Origin: Gemmatimonadota bacterium
GTDB lineage: Bacteria; JAAXHH01
DNA length: 13,832 bases
Reading direction: 5' to 3'
Assembly (NCBI GenBank): GCA_026713285.1
Contig: JAPOOT010000118.1
Span: forward strand, 1 to 13,832
The notes beneath the pieces were generated by a model. It saw nothing but the letters and a program-made list of their open reading frames with translations, made no database searches and was not told the DNA's origin. Positions 7,584 to 13,832 of the stretch are shown one piece after another. Numbering within the stretch: the stretch's first letter is position 1; each line of letters begins with the position of its first letter. Position numbers and translations under genes: made by a program.

Positions 7584-9695
7584 CTATTTCCGTGTGGCGA
7601 GTTCAGCCGCGTCGTCCGAGAAAACCGGTTTGTCCGAGGCGAGCGCTTCCACGTAGGCTTCGTAGGACTGCTGGATGTTCGCGACGTAGTGGACGGGCTG
7701 GCCGCCGCGGCAGTATCCGTATCGGGCGCGTTTGTAGTAAGCGGGTTTGGAAAGGAGCAGCATGGCTTGTTCTACGTGCCCGAACCACTGGTCGGGGTCC
7801 CGGCCCAGTTCCCTGGCCAGGCGCCTTGCGTCGAGGAGATGGCCGTATCCGGCATTGTAGGAAGCGAGGGCGAAGTGTACCCGCACCTCCATCGGCAGCT
7901 TGGGATCGAATCGGTTCAGGAGGTGATCCATGTACTTCACGCCGGCGTGGATCCCCTGCTCCGGGTCATGCAGTTCGGTGAATCCCATCTGCTTTCCCGT
8001 CGCCGGCATCACCTGCATGAGTCCCAGGGCGCCAACCCAGCTCACGGCATCCGGATCGAACTTGGATTCCTGATACATTTGCGCCGTGACCAGCCGCCAG
8101 TCCTGCCCGTAATATCCGGAGTATTTCTTGACGTGATCGTCGTACGGAGAAAGCTGCCCGCTCAGGTCAACCCGCAGAGAGTCCCTGGACTTGGCGATTG
8201 TACGCAGGTTCTCGAAGTACTTTTTGTGCATCAGGTTGAAGAACAGCCCTCTTTTTTCTTGCTTGATATACTGGTCGAGCGCGGCGCCGAGAGCAGTATT
8301 GTTTTTGCGCACCGCCCATCCCAGCGAAGCCGGCTTGACACGAAACGCGGCCTTCAGATTGCGTCCATAGGCCTGTTCCACCTCCAGCAGGTTGGAATCG
8401 GCCATGGTCACGTCGTAGATACCCTCGTCGATACCGACCAGGATGTCCTCCGTTTCGATATCGTCCGGAAGCTCGACAATCTCCAGCCCTTCAATGGAAT
8501 CGGCGGCCGCCTCGAGTGTGGCGCGGAACGATGAACTGGCCCGGACATGCACCTTGCGACCGGCAAGATCCCCGAAATTCGAAATGTCGTCTACATCCGA
8601 GCGGACCACCACCAGTTCATCCACGTCGTTGTATGATATGGTGAAATCCGCTTTCGTCTCCCGCTCTTCGTTGATCGTCATGGCCGCGGCGACGATGTCT
8701 CCCTTTCCCTCGTTCAGGTAGTCGAGCAGTTTGGCGTGGTTGTCCGGTATGACGATTTCCAGGCGGAGATCATGCCGGCTGGCGAATTCTTTCAGTAACT
8801 CGTATTCGTAACCGACCTGCATTCCGCGGTGGATGAAATAGGTGAGCGTGTTGTTTCGCGTGATCATGCGAAGCCGGCCGCGTTTCTTCAAACCGTCCAG
8901 GTCATCGGTGTAAACGCTTTCGCGGGTGCGTGATAGCTGCATCGCCAGCAGGGTCTCGTCGACTTTCTTCTTCAGTTCCTCGTCGCCGGGCCGCATCAGC
9001 AGGATGATCTCACGGTTTTCCGCCAACGCAAGCGGCGCGGACAGGTCGTCGTAGGCTTTCTCGACGGCATACCAAAGGTTGTTGTCGCAGACCGTTGCCT
9101 CGAACTCACCGCGGGCTACCCCGTCGATGATACTTTCCGTCAGCATCGTTTCCGGGACGATGTTTATCCTCAGGTCGGGCACCTGCTTCTGCAACTCCAG
9201 GAGGGTCTGATAGTATGCGCTGGATTCCCGAACGCTGATCTCCATGCCGGCCAGATCGCCAAGGCTATCCGGGACACTTTCGCCGGCGGGAACGATCAGG
9301 TACTCATCGACATGGTGATAGGGAACCGAAAATGCGGTTTTCGCCTCCCGTTCCGGTGTATCCGTGAGATTCGCGGCGACAATGTCTCCCTCGCCCAGCA
9401 GGAGCTTGTCGACCATGGATCGGTGATCGTCGACCGTGACCATCCGCAATTCCATCTTAAGCGATTCGGCTATGCCCCTTGCCATGTCGCGGTCGAGCTC
9501 AACGGGCTCGGCATTGCGGGGTATATGGTCGATCGCATCCGGACGAACTATGAAACGGATCACACCGCGCGCACGGAGTTCCGGAAGATCGCCGGTGTAC
9601 TTGGGCGGTTCCGGCAGACCGGAACCATCGCAAAGCACAGCGGTTAAGCTGATAAACACAGCCGAGACAATCAGGACGCTGACGCGAGTCGACAC
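7584..9695 (-). CDS. MltF-like lytic transglycosylase with two tandem solute-binding domains
   Basis: A 703-residue exported protein: signal peptide (about 1-24), two family-3 solute-binding-protein domains (about 43-256 and 272-494), then a C-terminal lytic transglycosylase (SLT) domain (about 523-680). The SLT domain carries the catalytic Glu543 in Y-Q-E-S-K-F-D-P, the G-L-M-Q-V-M-P motif (558-564) and A-S-Y-N-A-G-Y-G (611-618). It should cleave peptidoglycan glycan strands in the periplasm. E. coli MltF has one binding domain and about 520 residues; here the module is doubled. The repeats align clearly, for example G-E-G-D-I-V-A-A-N (101-109) with G-K-G-D-I-V-A-A-A (330-338). The frame opens at 9929, but the GTG at 9695 has AGGAGG six bases upstream and places the signal peptide at the N-terminus. 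The residues before Cys22 (A-V-L) do not form a good lipobox. It heads the operon with MgtE and YihY. Confidence 0.9.
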   Translation of the reverse strand: MSTRVSVLIVSAVFISLTAVLCDGSGLPEPPKYTGDLPELRARGVIRFIVRPDAIDHIPRNAEPVELDRDMARGIAESLKMELRMVTVDDHRSMVDKLLLGEGDIVAANLTDTPEREAKTAFSVPYHHVDEYLIVPAGESVPDSLGDLAGMEISVRESSAYYQTLLELQKQVPDLRINIVPETMLTESIIDGVARGEFEATVCDNNLWYAVEKAYDDLSAPLALAENREIILLMRPGDEELKKKVDETLLAMQLSRTRESVYTDDLDGLKKRGRLRMITRNNTLTYFIHRGMQVGYEYELLKEFASRHDLRLEIVIPDNHAKLLDYLNEGKGDIVAAAMTINEERETKADFTISYNDVDELVVVRSDVDDISNFGDLAGRKVHVRASSSFRATLEAAADSIEGLEIVELPDDIETEDILVGIDEGIYDVTMADSNLLEVEQAYGRNLKAAFRVKPASLGWAVRKNNTALGAALDQYIKQEKRGLFFNLMHKKYFENLRTIAKSRDSLRVDLSGQLSPYDDHVKKYSGYYGQDWRLVTAQMYQESKFDPDAVSWVGALGLMQVMPATGKQMGFTELHDPEQGIHAGVKYMDHLLNRFDPKLPMEVRVHFALASYNAGYGHLLDARRLARELGRDPDQWFGHVEQAMLLLSKPAYYKRARYGYCRGGQPVHYVANIQQSYEAYVEALASDKPVFSDDAAELATRK

Positions 9696-9701
9696 ACCCT
9701 T

Positions 9702-9707
9702 CCTCCT
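9702..9707 (-). promoter_or_regulatory. Ribosome-binding site that fixes the GTG start at 9695
   Basis: On the minus strand a full AGGAGG (9707-9702) sits six bases before GTG (9695-9693). The next residues begin a typical signal peptide. This rules out the 78-residue longer reading frame, whose extra part is unlike any secretion signal. Confidence 0.85.
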
Positions 9708-9752
9708 TCGGTATGTACCCTTGCCGGTCAATCCTGCCAAGGCGACCTCGAC

Positions 9753-9781
9753 TTGACAGTCCACCGGCCTTACGTTAAGAT
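9753..9781 (+). promoter_or_regulatory. Candidate promoter for the MscS gene
   Basis: A perfect TTGACA (9753-9758) is followed after 17 bases by TAAGAT (9776-9781), four of six -10 matches. Transcription would start near 9788, leaving a leader of about 78 bases that includes the inverted repeat at 9800-9818. Confidence 0.4.
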
Positions 9782-9792
9782 ACAGCCCTTGA

Positions 9793-9823
9793 AATATATG
9801 CATCGGCGCCGGCGATGCGACAA
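9793..9823 (-). promoter_or_regulatory. Possible weak promoter for the transglycosylase-MgtE-YihY operon
   Basis: On the minus strand TTGTCG (9823-9818) is followed after 19 bases by TATATT (9798-9793). The -10 matches five of six positions, but the -35 is only four of six and the spacing is long. Nothing better is visible between the divergent starts. The inverted repeat at 9800-9818 fills the spacer. Confidence 0.25.
9800..9818. promoter_or_regulatory. Inverted repeat, candidate operator between divergent genes
   Basis: GCATCG (9800-9805) and CGATGC (9813-9818) are perfect inverted copies around a seven-base centre. The element sits between the MscS promoter and its start codon, and inside the proposed promoter of the opposite operon. 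A bound regulator could therefore affect both directions. There is no T-run on either side in the orientation needed for a terminator. The operator role is inferred. Confidence 0.35.
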
Positions 9824-9865
9824 AAAAATGCCGGGAGAACCGGCCCCGGCGGGAAGGATAGGTCA

Positions 9866-10966
9866 ATGGACACCCTTTACAACCTGCTTGAACAGTCGTG
9901 GCAGTGGTCGGGCAGGGAAATCGGTACAACCTTTGCGATTCTGCTTGGGACGCTTGTATTTAAATGGCTGTTCAAGCATTTGATGACCCGCGCCGCCAAA
10001 CGGTTGGCCCGCGTTACCAGGACCCACCTGGACGATATGCTGGTCATGGCGGTCGAGAAACCCCTCGAATGGGTTATCGTCGTGCTGGGTTTGTATCTCG
10101 CCATTTATACGCTGCGTCCGCCTGAAATGGTCATGGGGGTGTTACGGGCGGGATTCTGGGTGCCCTTTTCACTTCTGACGGCCTGGATGATTTTCAGATG
10201 CGTCAACGTCTTCACGTCAATGCTCAAGGAATGGGCCCACAAAACGGACACGACCCTGGACGACCACCTGGTTCCGCTCGTGGAGCGAGCCCTTCAGATC
10301 ATGGTCTGGATCCTGGCGGCGCTCATGATCCTGCAGAATCTGGGTTACTCGGTTTCGGGATTGCTGGCCGGTCTGGGGATCGGTGGGCTGGCCGTGGCGC
10401 TGGCCGCTCAGAAGACCCTGGCCGACGTGTTCGGGTCCATCATGCTGCTGGTCGACCGACCCTTCGTCGCCGGGGACTGGATCGTGTCGCCCGACCGGGA
10501 GATCGAAGGCGTGGTGGAAAGCGTCGGATTTCGCAGCACCAGGATCCGGACATTTGAACAGACCGTCGTCGCCATTCCCAACAACCGGCTGGCGGAATTC
10601 GTAATCGACAATATCTCATCCCGGCCATACCGCCGGGTATGGATCACGGTGGGACTCACCTACGATACCCCGTCGGATTTGATGAGAGAGGCTGTTTCAA
10701 GGATAGAAAAACTGCTGCGTACCCATCCCGAAGTAAGCCAGGAATCGACCATGCTCGTACGATTCAACGAGATTGCCGAGAACTCCCTCGACATCATGGT
10801 CTACTACTTTACCGCGACAACGGTGTGGGAGGATTACCTGCGGATCAGGGAGGACGTAAACCTGAAAATCATGGAGATCGTCGAATCGCTCGGTCTCAGT
10901 CTTGCCTTTCCGACCCGGACTGTTTATCTACCGCAGGAATCTGAATACCGTGGGCCGGTGGAATGA
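9866..10966 (+). CDS. MscS-family small-conductance mechanosensitive channel
   Basis: A 366-residue inner-membrane mechanosensitive channel. In the family these open under membrane tension and release solutes during hypo-osmotic shock. Membrane helices lie at about 17-37, 66-84, 95-116 and 142-158. The pore helix (about 164-197) is rich in Gly and Ala: G-L-L-A-G-L-G-I-G-G-L-A-V-A-L-A-A-Q-K. It runs into the family hallmark D-R-P-F-x-x-G-D-W-I (197-206). The soluble beta domain and the C-terminal alpha/beta cage follow. Two similar L-D-D-x-L/M motifs (55-59 and 131-135) precede helices, as in MscS relatives with extra N-terminal helices. The frame opens at 9815, but only the ATG at 9866 has a good binding site (AAGGA, seven bases upstream). 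It is divergent from the transglycosylase operon and ends three bases from the stop of the convergent dehydratase gene. Confidence 0.93.
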   Translation: MDTLYNLLEQSWQWSGREIGTTFAILLGTLVFKWLFKHLMTRAAKRLARVTRTHLDDMLVMAVEKPLEWVIVVLGLYLAIYTLRPPEMVMGVLRAGFWVPFSLLTAWMIFRCVNVFTSMLKEWAHKTDTTLDDHLVPLVERALQIMVWILAALMILQNLGYSVSGLLAGLGIGGLAVALAAQKTLADVFGSIMLLVDRPFVAGDWIVSPDREIEGVVESVGFRSTRIRTFEQTVVAIPNNRLAEFVIDNISSRPYRRVWITVGLTYDTPSDLMREAVSRIEKLLRTHPEVSQESTMLVRFNEIAENSLDIMVYYFTATTVWEDYLRIREDVNLKIMEIVESLGLSLAFPTRTVYLPQESEYRGPVE

Positions 10967-10969
10967 CCG

Positions 10970-12130
10970 TCATACGGCAACGCGATCCAGCCATGCCTGG
11001 TCCACCTCGATCCCGAAACCCGGAGCGTCACTGGGCGTCAAACAGCCGTCTTCGATAACGGCCGTTCCCGGCAGTTCAACCATCTCCTCGAGGGGTACCC
11101 CGGGCGGGGAGACTCCGCTTGACCTTTCGCCCCACCTTGCCGCGGGCATGGCGAAGACCAGGTGTTGCCCGTAGGGATCGTTCATGGCGCCATGCGGTGC
11201 GGCGGTCAGCCCGCCGGCCTCGGCGATGTGGCAGATGCGGACCGAGGCGGACATCCCGCCGCACCACTTGATATCCGGTTGAAAGATATCCACCAGCCGG
11301 TGCTCAGCGGCATACAGGAACGGTTCCGCCAGGTACCAGTGTTCTCCCGTGGCCAGACCCTGTGCTGGCAAGCGGCGCCGGACGGCCGCGAATCCGCCCA
11401 AGTCGTGGGGCATCAGGTAATCCTCCAGCCACTTCAACCGATAGGGTCTCAGCGTCTCGCCCAACCTAACGGCGTATTCCACGTCAAGCGCCATCCAGCA
11501 ATCGAGCATCAATTCGATATCGTCGCCGATCGTCGCCCGCGTTTCGGCAACCATTTCATTGGCCCGGTTCAGTCCGTCGATCCCGTCATCGGGGCCGTAG
11601 GGCATGGGCAGTTTCACCGCCTTGAACCCCAGTTCGAGGTACCATTCGATATCGAATCCCGTGGCGTAGCAGTCGATGTGTTTCTTCTGTGGACCGCCCA
11701 GCAACTCGTACACCGGTCTGCCGAGTAGCTTGCCTTTCAGGTCCCAGAGCGCAAGATCCACCGCGCTGATGGCAAAACCGGCCGCGCCCTGGCTTCCGTA
11801 CGCGGCGCTCGCGCGGACCATGAGGTCGTAGCACTTCTCCGTTGCCATGACGGGCTGGTCCGCCAGCAGCGTCCGGAAATGATCGTTGATGATGGGAAGG
11901 ACCGGGCCGCTCTGCTGGGTGATGCCGAGGCCGAAAGTTCCGTCTTCAGCTTCGACAATGCACGCCGCGCTCGGCCAGGAGGGTCCCGCGGCCGAACGAC
12001 TGCCCCGGTAGTCAGGGTATCGATCCATGGGGCCGGCAGGTTGGCGGCCTTTCCTTTGCAGCGAGGATTTGACCGCTTTCCTGGCACGGGACAGGTCCAC
12101 GGTGAAGGCGCGGATATTTTTGATGTTCAT
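10970..12130 (-). CDS. Mandelate racemase/enolase superfamily sugar-acid dehydratase, L-rhamnonate dehydratase-like
   Basis: A 386-residue enolase-superfamily enzyme of the mandelate racemase type, most like L-rhamnonate dehydratase (RhmD), which converts L-rhamnonate to 2-keto-3-deoxy-L-rhamnonate. Mg2+ ligands are Asp210 (L-M-L-D-C-W), Glu236 (K-W-L-E-D) and Glu263 (T-G-E-H-W). The general acid/base pair is His313 (A-P-H-G) with Asp286 (Q-P-D-I), 27 residues apart as in RhmD. The Y-R-D-Y-like stretch (R-Y-P-D-Y, 37-41), Y-A-T-G (155-158) and W-C-G-G-M (289-293) also fit that subgroup. RhmD-like specificity is likely but not proven; neighbouring subgroups act on other acid sugars. It is the last gene of its operon. 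Its ATG overlaps the stop of the dioxygenase-like gene as ATGA, implying coupled translation. The HpaI-type aldolase at 1283-2038 could supply the next step. Confidence 0.9.
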   Translation of the reverse strand: MNIKNIRAFTVDLSRARKAVKSSLQRKGRQPAGPMDRYPDYRGSRSAAGPSWPSAACIVEAEDGTFGLGITQQSGPVLPIINDHFRTLLADQPVMATEKCYDLMVRASAAYGSQGAAGFAISAVDLALWDLKGKLLGRPVYELLGGPQKKHIDCYATGFDIEWYLELGFKAVKLPMPYGPDDGIDGLNRANEMVAETRATIGDDIELMLDCWMALDVEYAVRLGETLRPYRLKWLEDYLMPHDLGGFAAVRRRLPAQGLATGEHWYLAEPFLYAAEHRLVDIFQPDIKWCGGMSASVRICHIAEAGGLTAAPHGAMNDPYGQHLVFAMPAARWGERSSGVSPPGVPLEEMVELPGTAVIEDGCLTPSDAPGFGIEVDQAWLDRVAV

Positions 12131-12945
12131 GACACCGGCCCTTTCGGGCTGCCGCCCGGGCCGTCCTTCACGATATCCTTGACATGGTTGAAATGGGCGG
12201 TCTCGATCAGTTCGAGCGTTTCTGGCGTAAGCACGGCCATTATCTCATCTGGAAACGGCGTCGCGAGCCCGGCGTGCTGGGGCTTGTAACGCAGCACCAG
12301 GATACGGCGGATGCGATCCCTGGGCCGCCATTCAAGGATGCCGTGGGTCATAAGCTCCGAAGTCACGATAATGTCTCCCGCCCTGGGCGTGATGTTGACC
12401 ACGCCGGGCGCGAGGTCCTCCGTACCGTGCATGAGCCCGTTGTTGAACAGGTTGTCCGGCCGGGGAAAATTCGCCTTGTGGGATCCTGGCAGGACGATCA
12501 GGCCGCCGTCGCCGGGGAAAACGTCGTCCAGATAGGGAAACACGATGATGTCGTCGCAATAGACCCGTCCGTGATGGGTCTCGTACCGGGTGCTCTCCCA
12601 ACCGAAACCCTCCCTGGCGCAGTGGAGTCCGCCCACGGCCGATTCGCCGGGTCGGTCCACCTGGAGGGTACCGCTGATCAGCCGGGGCTTGTCGTTTGTG
12701 AGTTCCCGGACGATGGGCCAGATCGACGCGTGGCGGGTCAGGGCTTCCAGCGACTTGTCGAAGGCGAACCCGTGGAGATGGCGTTTACCGTCGAATCCGA
12801 ATCCGGGCGGGAGCCTGTCCTCCGGCGTGTTCATGTATCGGGCCGAAGCTCGCTGGCAGGCCGTGAGTTCCTCTTTTGAAAGCGCATTTTCAATGTGCAG
12901 GTAACCAAAAACATCGAACAGGTACCGTTGTTCCGGGGTCATCAT
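12127..12945 (-). CDS. Phytanoyl-CoA dioxygenase (PhyH) family protein with His-x-Ala iron-site motif
   Basis: A 272-residue cytosolic protein of the PhyH family, whose characterised members are Fe(II)/2-oxoglutarate-dependent oxygenases. Family features are G-G-L-I-V-L-P-G-S-H-K (147-157), the distal His201 in L-M-T-H-G-I-L-E-W, and Arg212/Arg214, one of which could bind 2-oxoglutarate. The proximal motif, normally His-x-Asp, reads H-C-A (His108, Cys109, Ala110) in G-G-L-H-C-A-R-E, so the metal-binding carboxylate is missing; Glu112 is nearby. The protein may bind iron with a different ligand, behave like His-x-Ala/Gly halogenases, or be catalytically different. I recall related PhyH proteins of uncultured bacteria with L-H-G-G here, so this may be a subfamily trait. 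The ATG at 12945 has GAGGAG six bases upstream; a second ATG follows directly. The stop overlaps the start of the dehydratase gene, tying the two together functionally. Confidence 0.82.
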   Translation of the reverse strand: MMTPEQRYLFDVFGYLHIENALSKEELTACQRASARYMNTPEDRLPPGFGFDGKRHLHGFAFDKSLEALTRHASIWPIVRELTNDKPRLISGTLQVDRPGESAVGGLHCAREGFGWESTRYETHHGRVYCDDIIVFPYLDDVFPGDGGLIVLPGSHKANFPRPDNLFNNGLMHGTEDLAPGVVNITPRAGDIIVTSELMTHGILEWRPRDRIRRILVLRYKPQHAGLATPFPDEIMAVLTPETLELIETAHFNHVKDIVKDGPGGSPKGPVS

Positions 12946-12999
12946 GCCTTGCTCCTCGCGATTGCCTGCTGAATCCCGACCCGGTCGCTGGATCTATGC

Positions 13000-13740
13000 T
13001 TACACCCTGAATTCCCGGAGCAGGTCTTCCATGCGACGGGCAAACCGCTCACGCGCGTTGTCCGGGAGGTCGTGGACTCGGGCCACCAACCTGCTGAGGT
13101 TTGATCCGGGACGGTCCGGGCGATGCGGCGGTTCGAAAATGGCGACGTCGTCCGCCGAGTAGCCGGGATAACCGGTGACGCTGGGCGTGGCATAGAGTTC
13201 CTGCCGCAGATGGGACATTTTTCTATTGTCTCCGTAGATTGAGCAGGCGTCCCGCAGGCAACGCGGCAGGTGGGTCGGGCTCGATACCAGGATGACCCGC
13301 TCCACGTCCAGGTCGACGAATATCTCGCCCGCATGGGCGATCTCATCACGGGTATTCCTCGAATCCGTGTCCAGGCGCAAAATAGATTCAATCCGTTTCC
13401 TGAACCGGCCGGCTGAAGGAGGATGCTTCAGTTCGTGCAGGTAGTTTCCAAATACCGAAAATCCGGCGAGTTCGTCGAACCGTTCCCATAATAACCGGGC
13501 CGTGGACTCGGACTCCAGCAGCCCGTCCTTCCTGGATGCGCCGGAACCAAAGACCATTACGTCCGCCTGTTCGCACAGGGCGACGAACACGCCCACGGGC
13601 ACGCGGCCGGCCCGGTCCCGCGGTGCTCCCCAGACCACGGACTCCCACTGGCCGGCATTCAGATTGTATCCATGGACGAGGATGCCGGTCTTTCGACCTG
13701 TCGGAACGGGAGATCCGCCGTTGGTTACGTGGTCGTGCAT
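13000..13740 (-). CDS. YdcF/DUF218-like protein, soluble form
   Basis: A 246-residue protein resembling the DUF218 (YdcF/SanA/ElyC) family, whose biochemical role is mostly unknown; E. coli YdcF binds S-adenosylmethionine. Matching features in order are: a beta-strand start (G-I-L-V-H-G-Y, 19-25); V-F-G-S-G-A-S (63-69), then E-S-E-S-T-A (76-81); the polar block D-S-R-N-T-R-D-E (126-133); and I-L-V-S-S-P-T-H-L-P-R (150-160), with the family's conserved Ser, His and Arg. No signal peptide or membrane helix is present, unlike the envelope-anchored members. I chose the ATG at 13740, which has GGAG six bases upstream. An in-frame ATG at 13752 overlaps the preceding stop as TGATG and could be used instead; 13773 is less likely. 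It starts 11 bases after the partial frame's stop and ends 54 bases before the dioxygenase-like gene, so it belongs to the same operon. Confidence 0.72.
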   Translation of the reverse strand: MHDHVTNGGSPVPTGRKTGILVHGYNLNAGQWESVVWGAPRDRAGRVPVGVFVALCEQADVMVFGSGASRKDGLLESESTARLLWERFDELAGFSVFGNYLHELKHPPSAGRFRKRIESILRLDTDSRNTRDEIAHAGEIFVDLDVERVILVSSPTHLPRCLRDACSIYGDNRKMSHLRQELYATPSVTGYPGYSADDVAIFEPPHRPDRPGSNLSRLVARVHDLPDNARERFARRMEDLLREFRV

Positions 13741-13746
13741 ACCAGG

Positions 13747-13750
13747 CTCC
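13747..13750 (-). promoter_or_regulatory. Ribosome-binding site supporting the start at 13740
   Basis: GGAG on the minus strand (13750-13747) lies six bases before ATG (13740-13738). It competes with the ATG at 13752, which would overlap the upstream stop codon and needs no separate site if translation is coupled. Confidence 0.5.
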
Positions 13751-13751
13751 A

Positions 13752-13832
13752 TCACCCTTTGAACGGGATGCATCGGGATGCGAAGTGCTTCAAGGCGCCG
13801 CTCTTGACCACGATCGCTTCCGGTCTCAATAC
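13752..13832 (-). CDS. C-terminal end of an unidentified protein, cut by the window edge
   Basis: A minus-strand frame is open from the window edge for 26 codons and stops with TGA at 13754-13752. Its residues, including P-E-A-I-V-V-K-S-G and ending H-F-A-S-R-C-I-P-F-K-G, look like the plausible end of a real protein rather than shadow coding. I can assign no function. The I-V-V-K-S stretch followed by H-F faintly recalls the end of M81/MlrC-type metallopeptidases, but this is too short to call. The close spacing to the DUF218-like gene suggests one operon. Confidence 0.4.
   Translation of the reverse strand, partial: VLRPEAIVVKSGALKHFASRCIPFKG

Noticed and set aside
7539..8534. 331-codon plus-strand open frame opposite the transglycosylase gene
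   Set aside because: It lies antisense to well-supported SLT and binding domains, its translation shows no family motif, and long shadow frames are expected in GC-rich DNA.
9624..9695. Lipoprotein signal for the transglycosylase (Cys22)
   Set aside because: Residues before the cysteine are A-V-L. A leucine directly before Cys does not fit the lipobox, which needs Gly, Ala or Ser there.
10967..10977. CCGT-cat-ACGG hairpin between the MscS and dehydratase stops as a terminator
   Set aside because: The stem is only four base pairs, there is no T-run, and half of it lies inside the dehydratase coding end.
12184..12879. 231-codon plus-strand frame opposite the PhyH gene
   Set aside because: Shadow of a real coding region; composition and lack of motifs argue against it.
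1..13832. CRISPR array, tRNA/rRNA genes, insertion sequences or prophage
   Set aside because: No spaced direct repeats, cloverleaf with conserved arms, transposase motifs, terminal inverted repeats or phage genes were seen on either strand.

Overview
The window looks like a chromosomal segment of an uncultured, GC-rich, Gram-negative bacterium. It holds eleven identifiable genes, one partial reading frame at the right edge, and short regulatory gaps. No tRNA, rRNA, transposon, phage gene or CRISPR array is visible. An envelope-targeted lytic transglycosylase implies a periplasm. The mix of a phytanoyl-CoA dioxygenase-like protein, a sugar-acid dehydratase, an HpaI-type aldolase and several PLP enzymes recalls uncultured lineages such as Latescibacterota or Poribacteria. 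That placement is an impression, not something the sequence proves.

Layout: (1) Positions 1-310 are an apparently divergent control region with promoter-like motifs facing both ways and three copies of a 19-base tandem repeat. It leads into an ornithine cyclodeaminase/mu-crystallin-family gene (311-1267, +). (2) Convergent to that is an HpaI/HpcH-family aldolase (1283-2038, -). (3) A divergent promoter gap follows, then two class V aminotransferase-fold genes in tandem on the plus strand (2334-4723). (4) A three-gene minus-strand operon runs from 9695 down to 4742: an unusual MltF-like lytic transglycosylase with two solute-binding domains, then an MgtE Mg2+ channel, then a YihY/BrkB membrane protein. 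It is divergent from an MscS mechanosensitive channel (9866-10966, +). Together these form a coherent cell-envelope, ion and turgor neighbourhood. (5) A minus-strand operon enters from the right edge: an unidentified C-terminus, a YdcF/DUF218-like protein, a phytanoyl-CoA dioxygenase-like protein, and an L-rhamnonate-dehydratase-like enolase-superfamily enzyme. The last two overlap as ATGA.

Two themes stand out. The metabolic genes could act on sugar acids and amino/keto acids. The enolase-superfamily enzyme and the HpaI-type aldolase match, by family, the two consecutive steps of the rhamnonate route (dehydration, then retro-aldol cleavage to pyruvate plus an aldehyde), though they lie about 9 kb apart. 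The transporter-free envelope block pairs a peptidoglycan hydrolase bearing tandem ligand-binding domains with a tension-gated channel and a magnesium channel. The most unusual single proteins are the double-sensor transglycosylase and the dioxygenase-like protein, whose iron-site motif reads His-x-Ala instead of His-x-Asp.

All convergent gene pairs are separated by 3-18 bases and show no recognisable intrinsic terminator.
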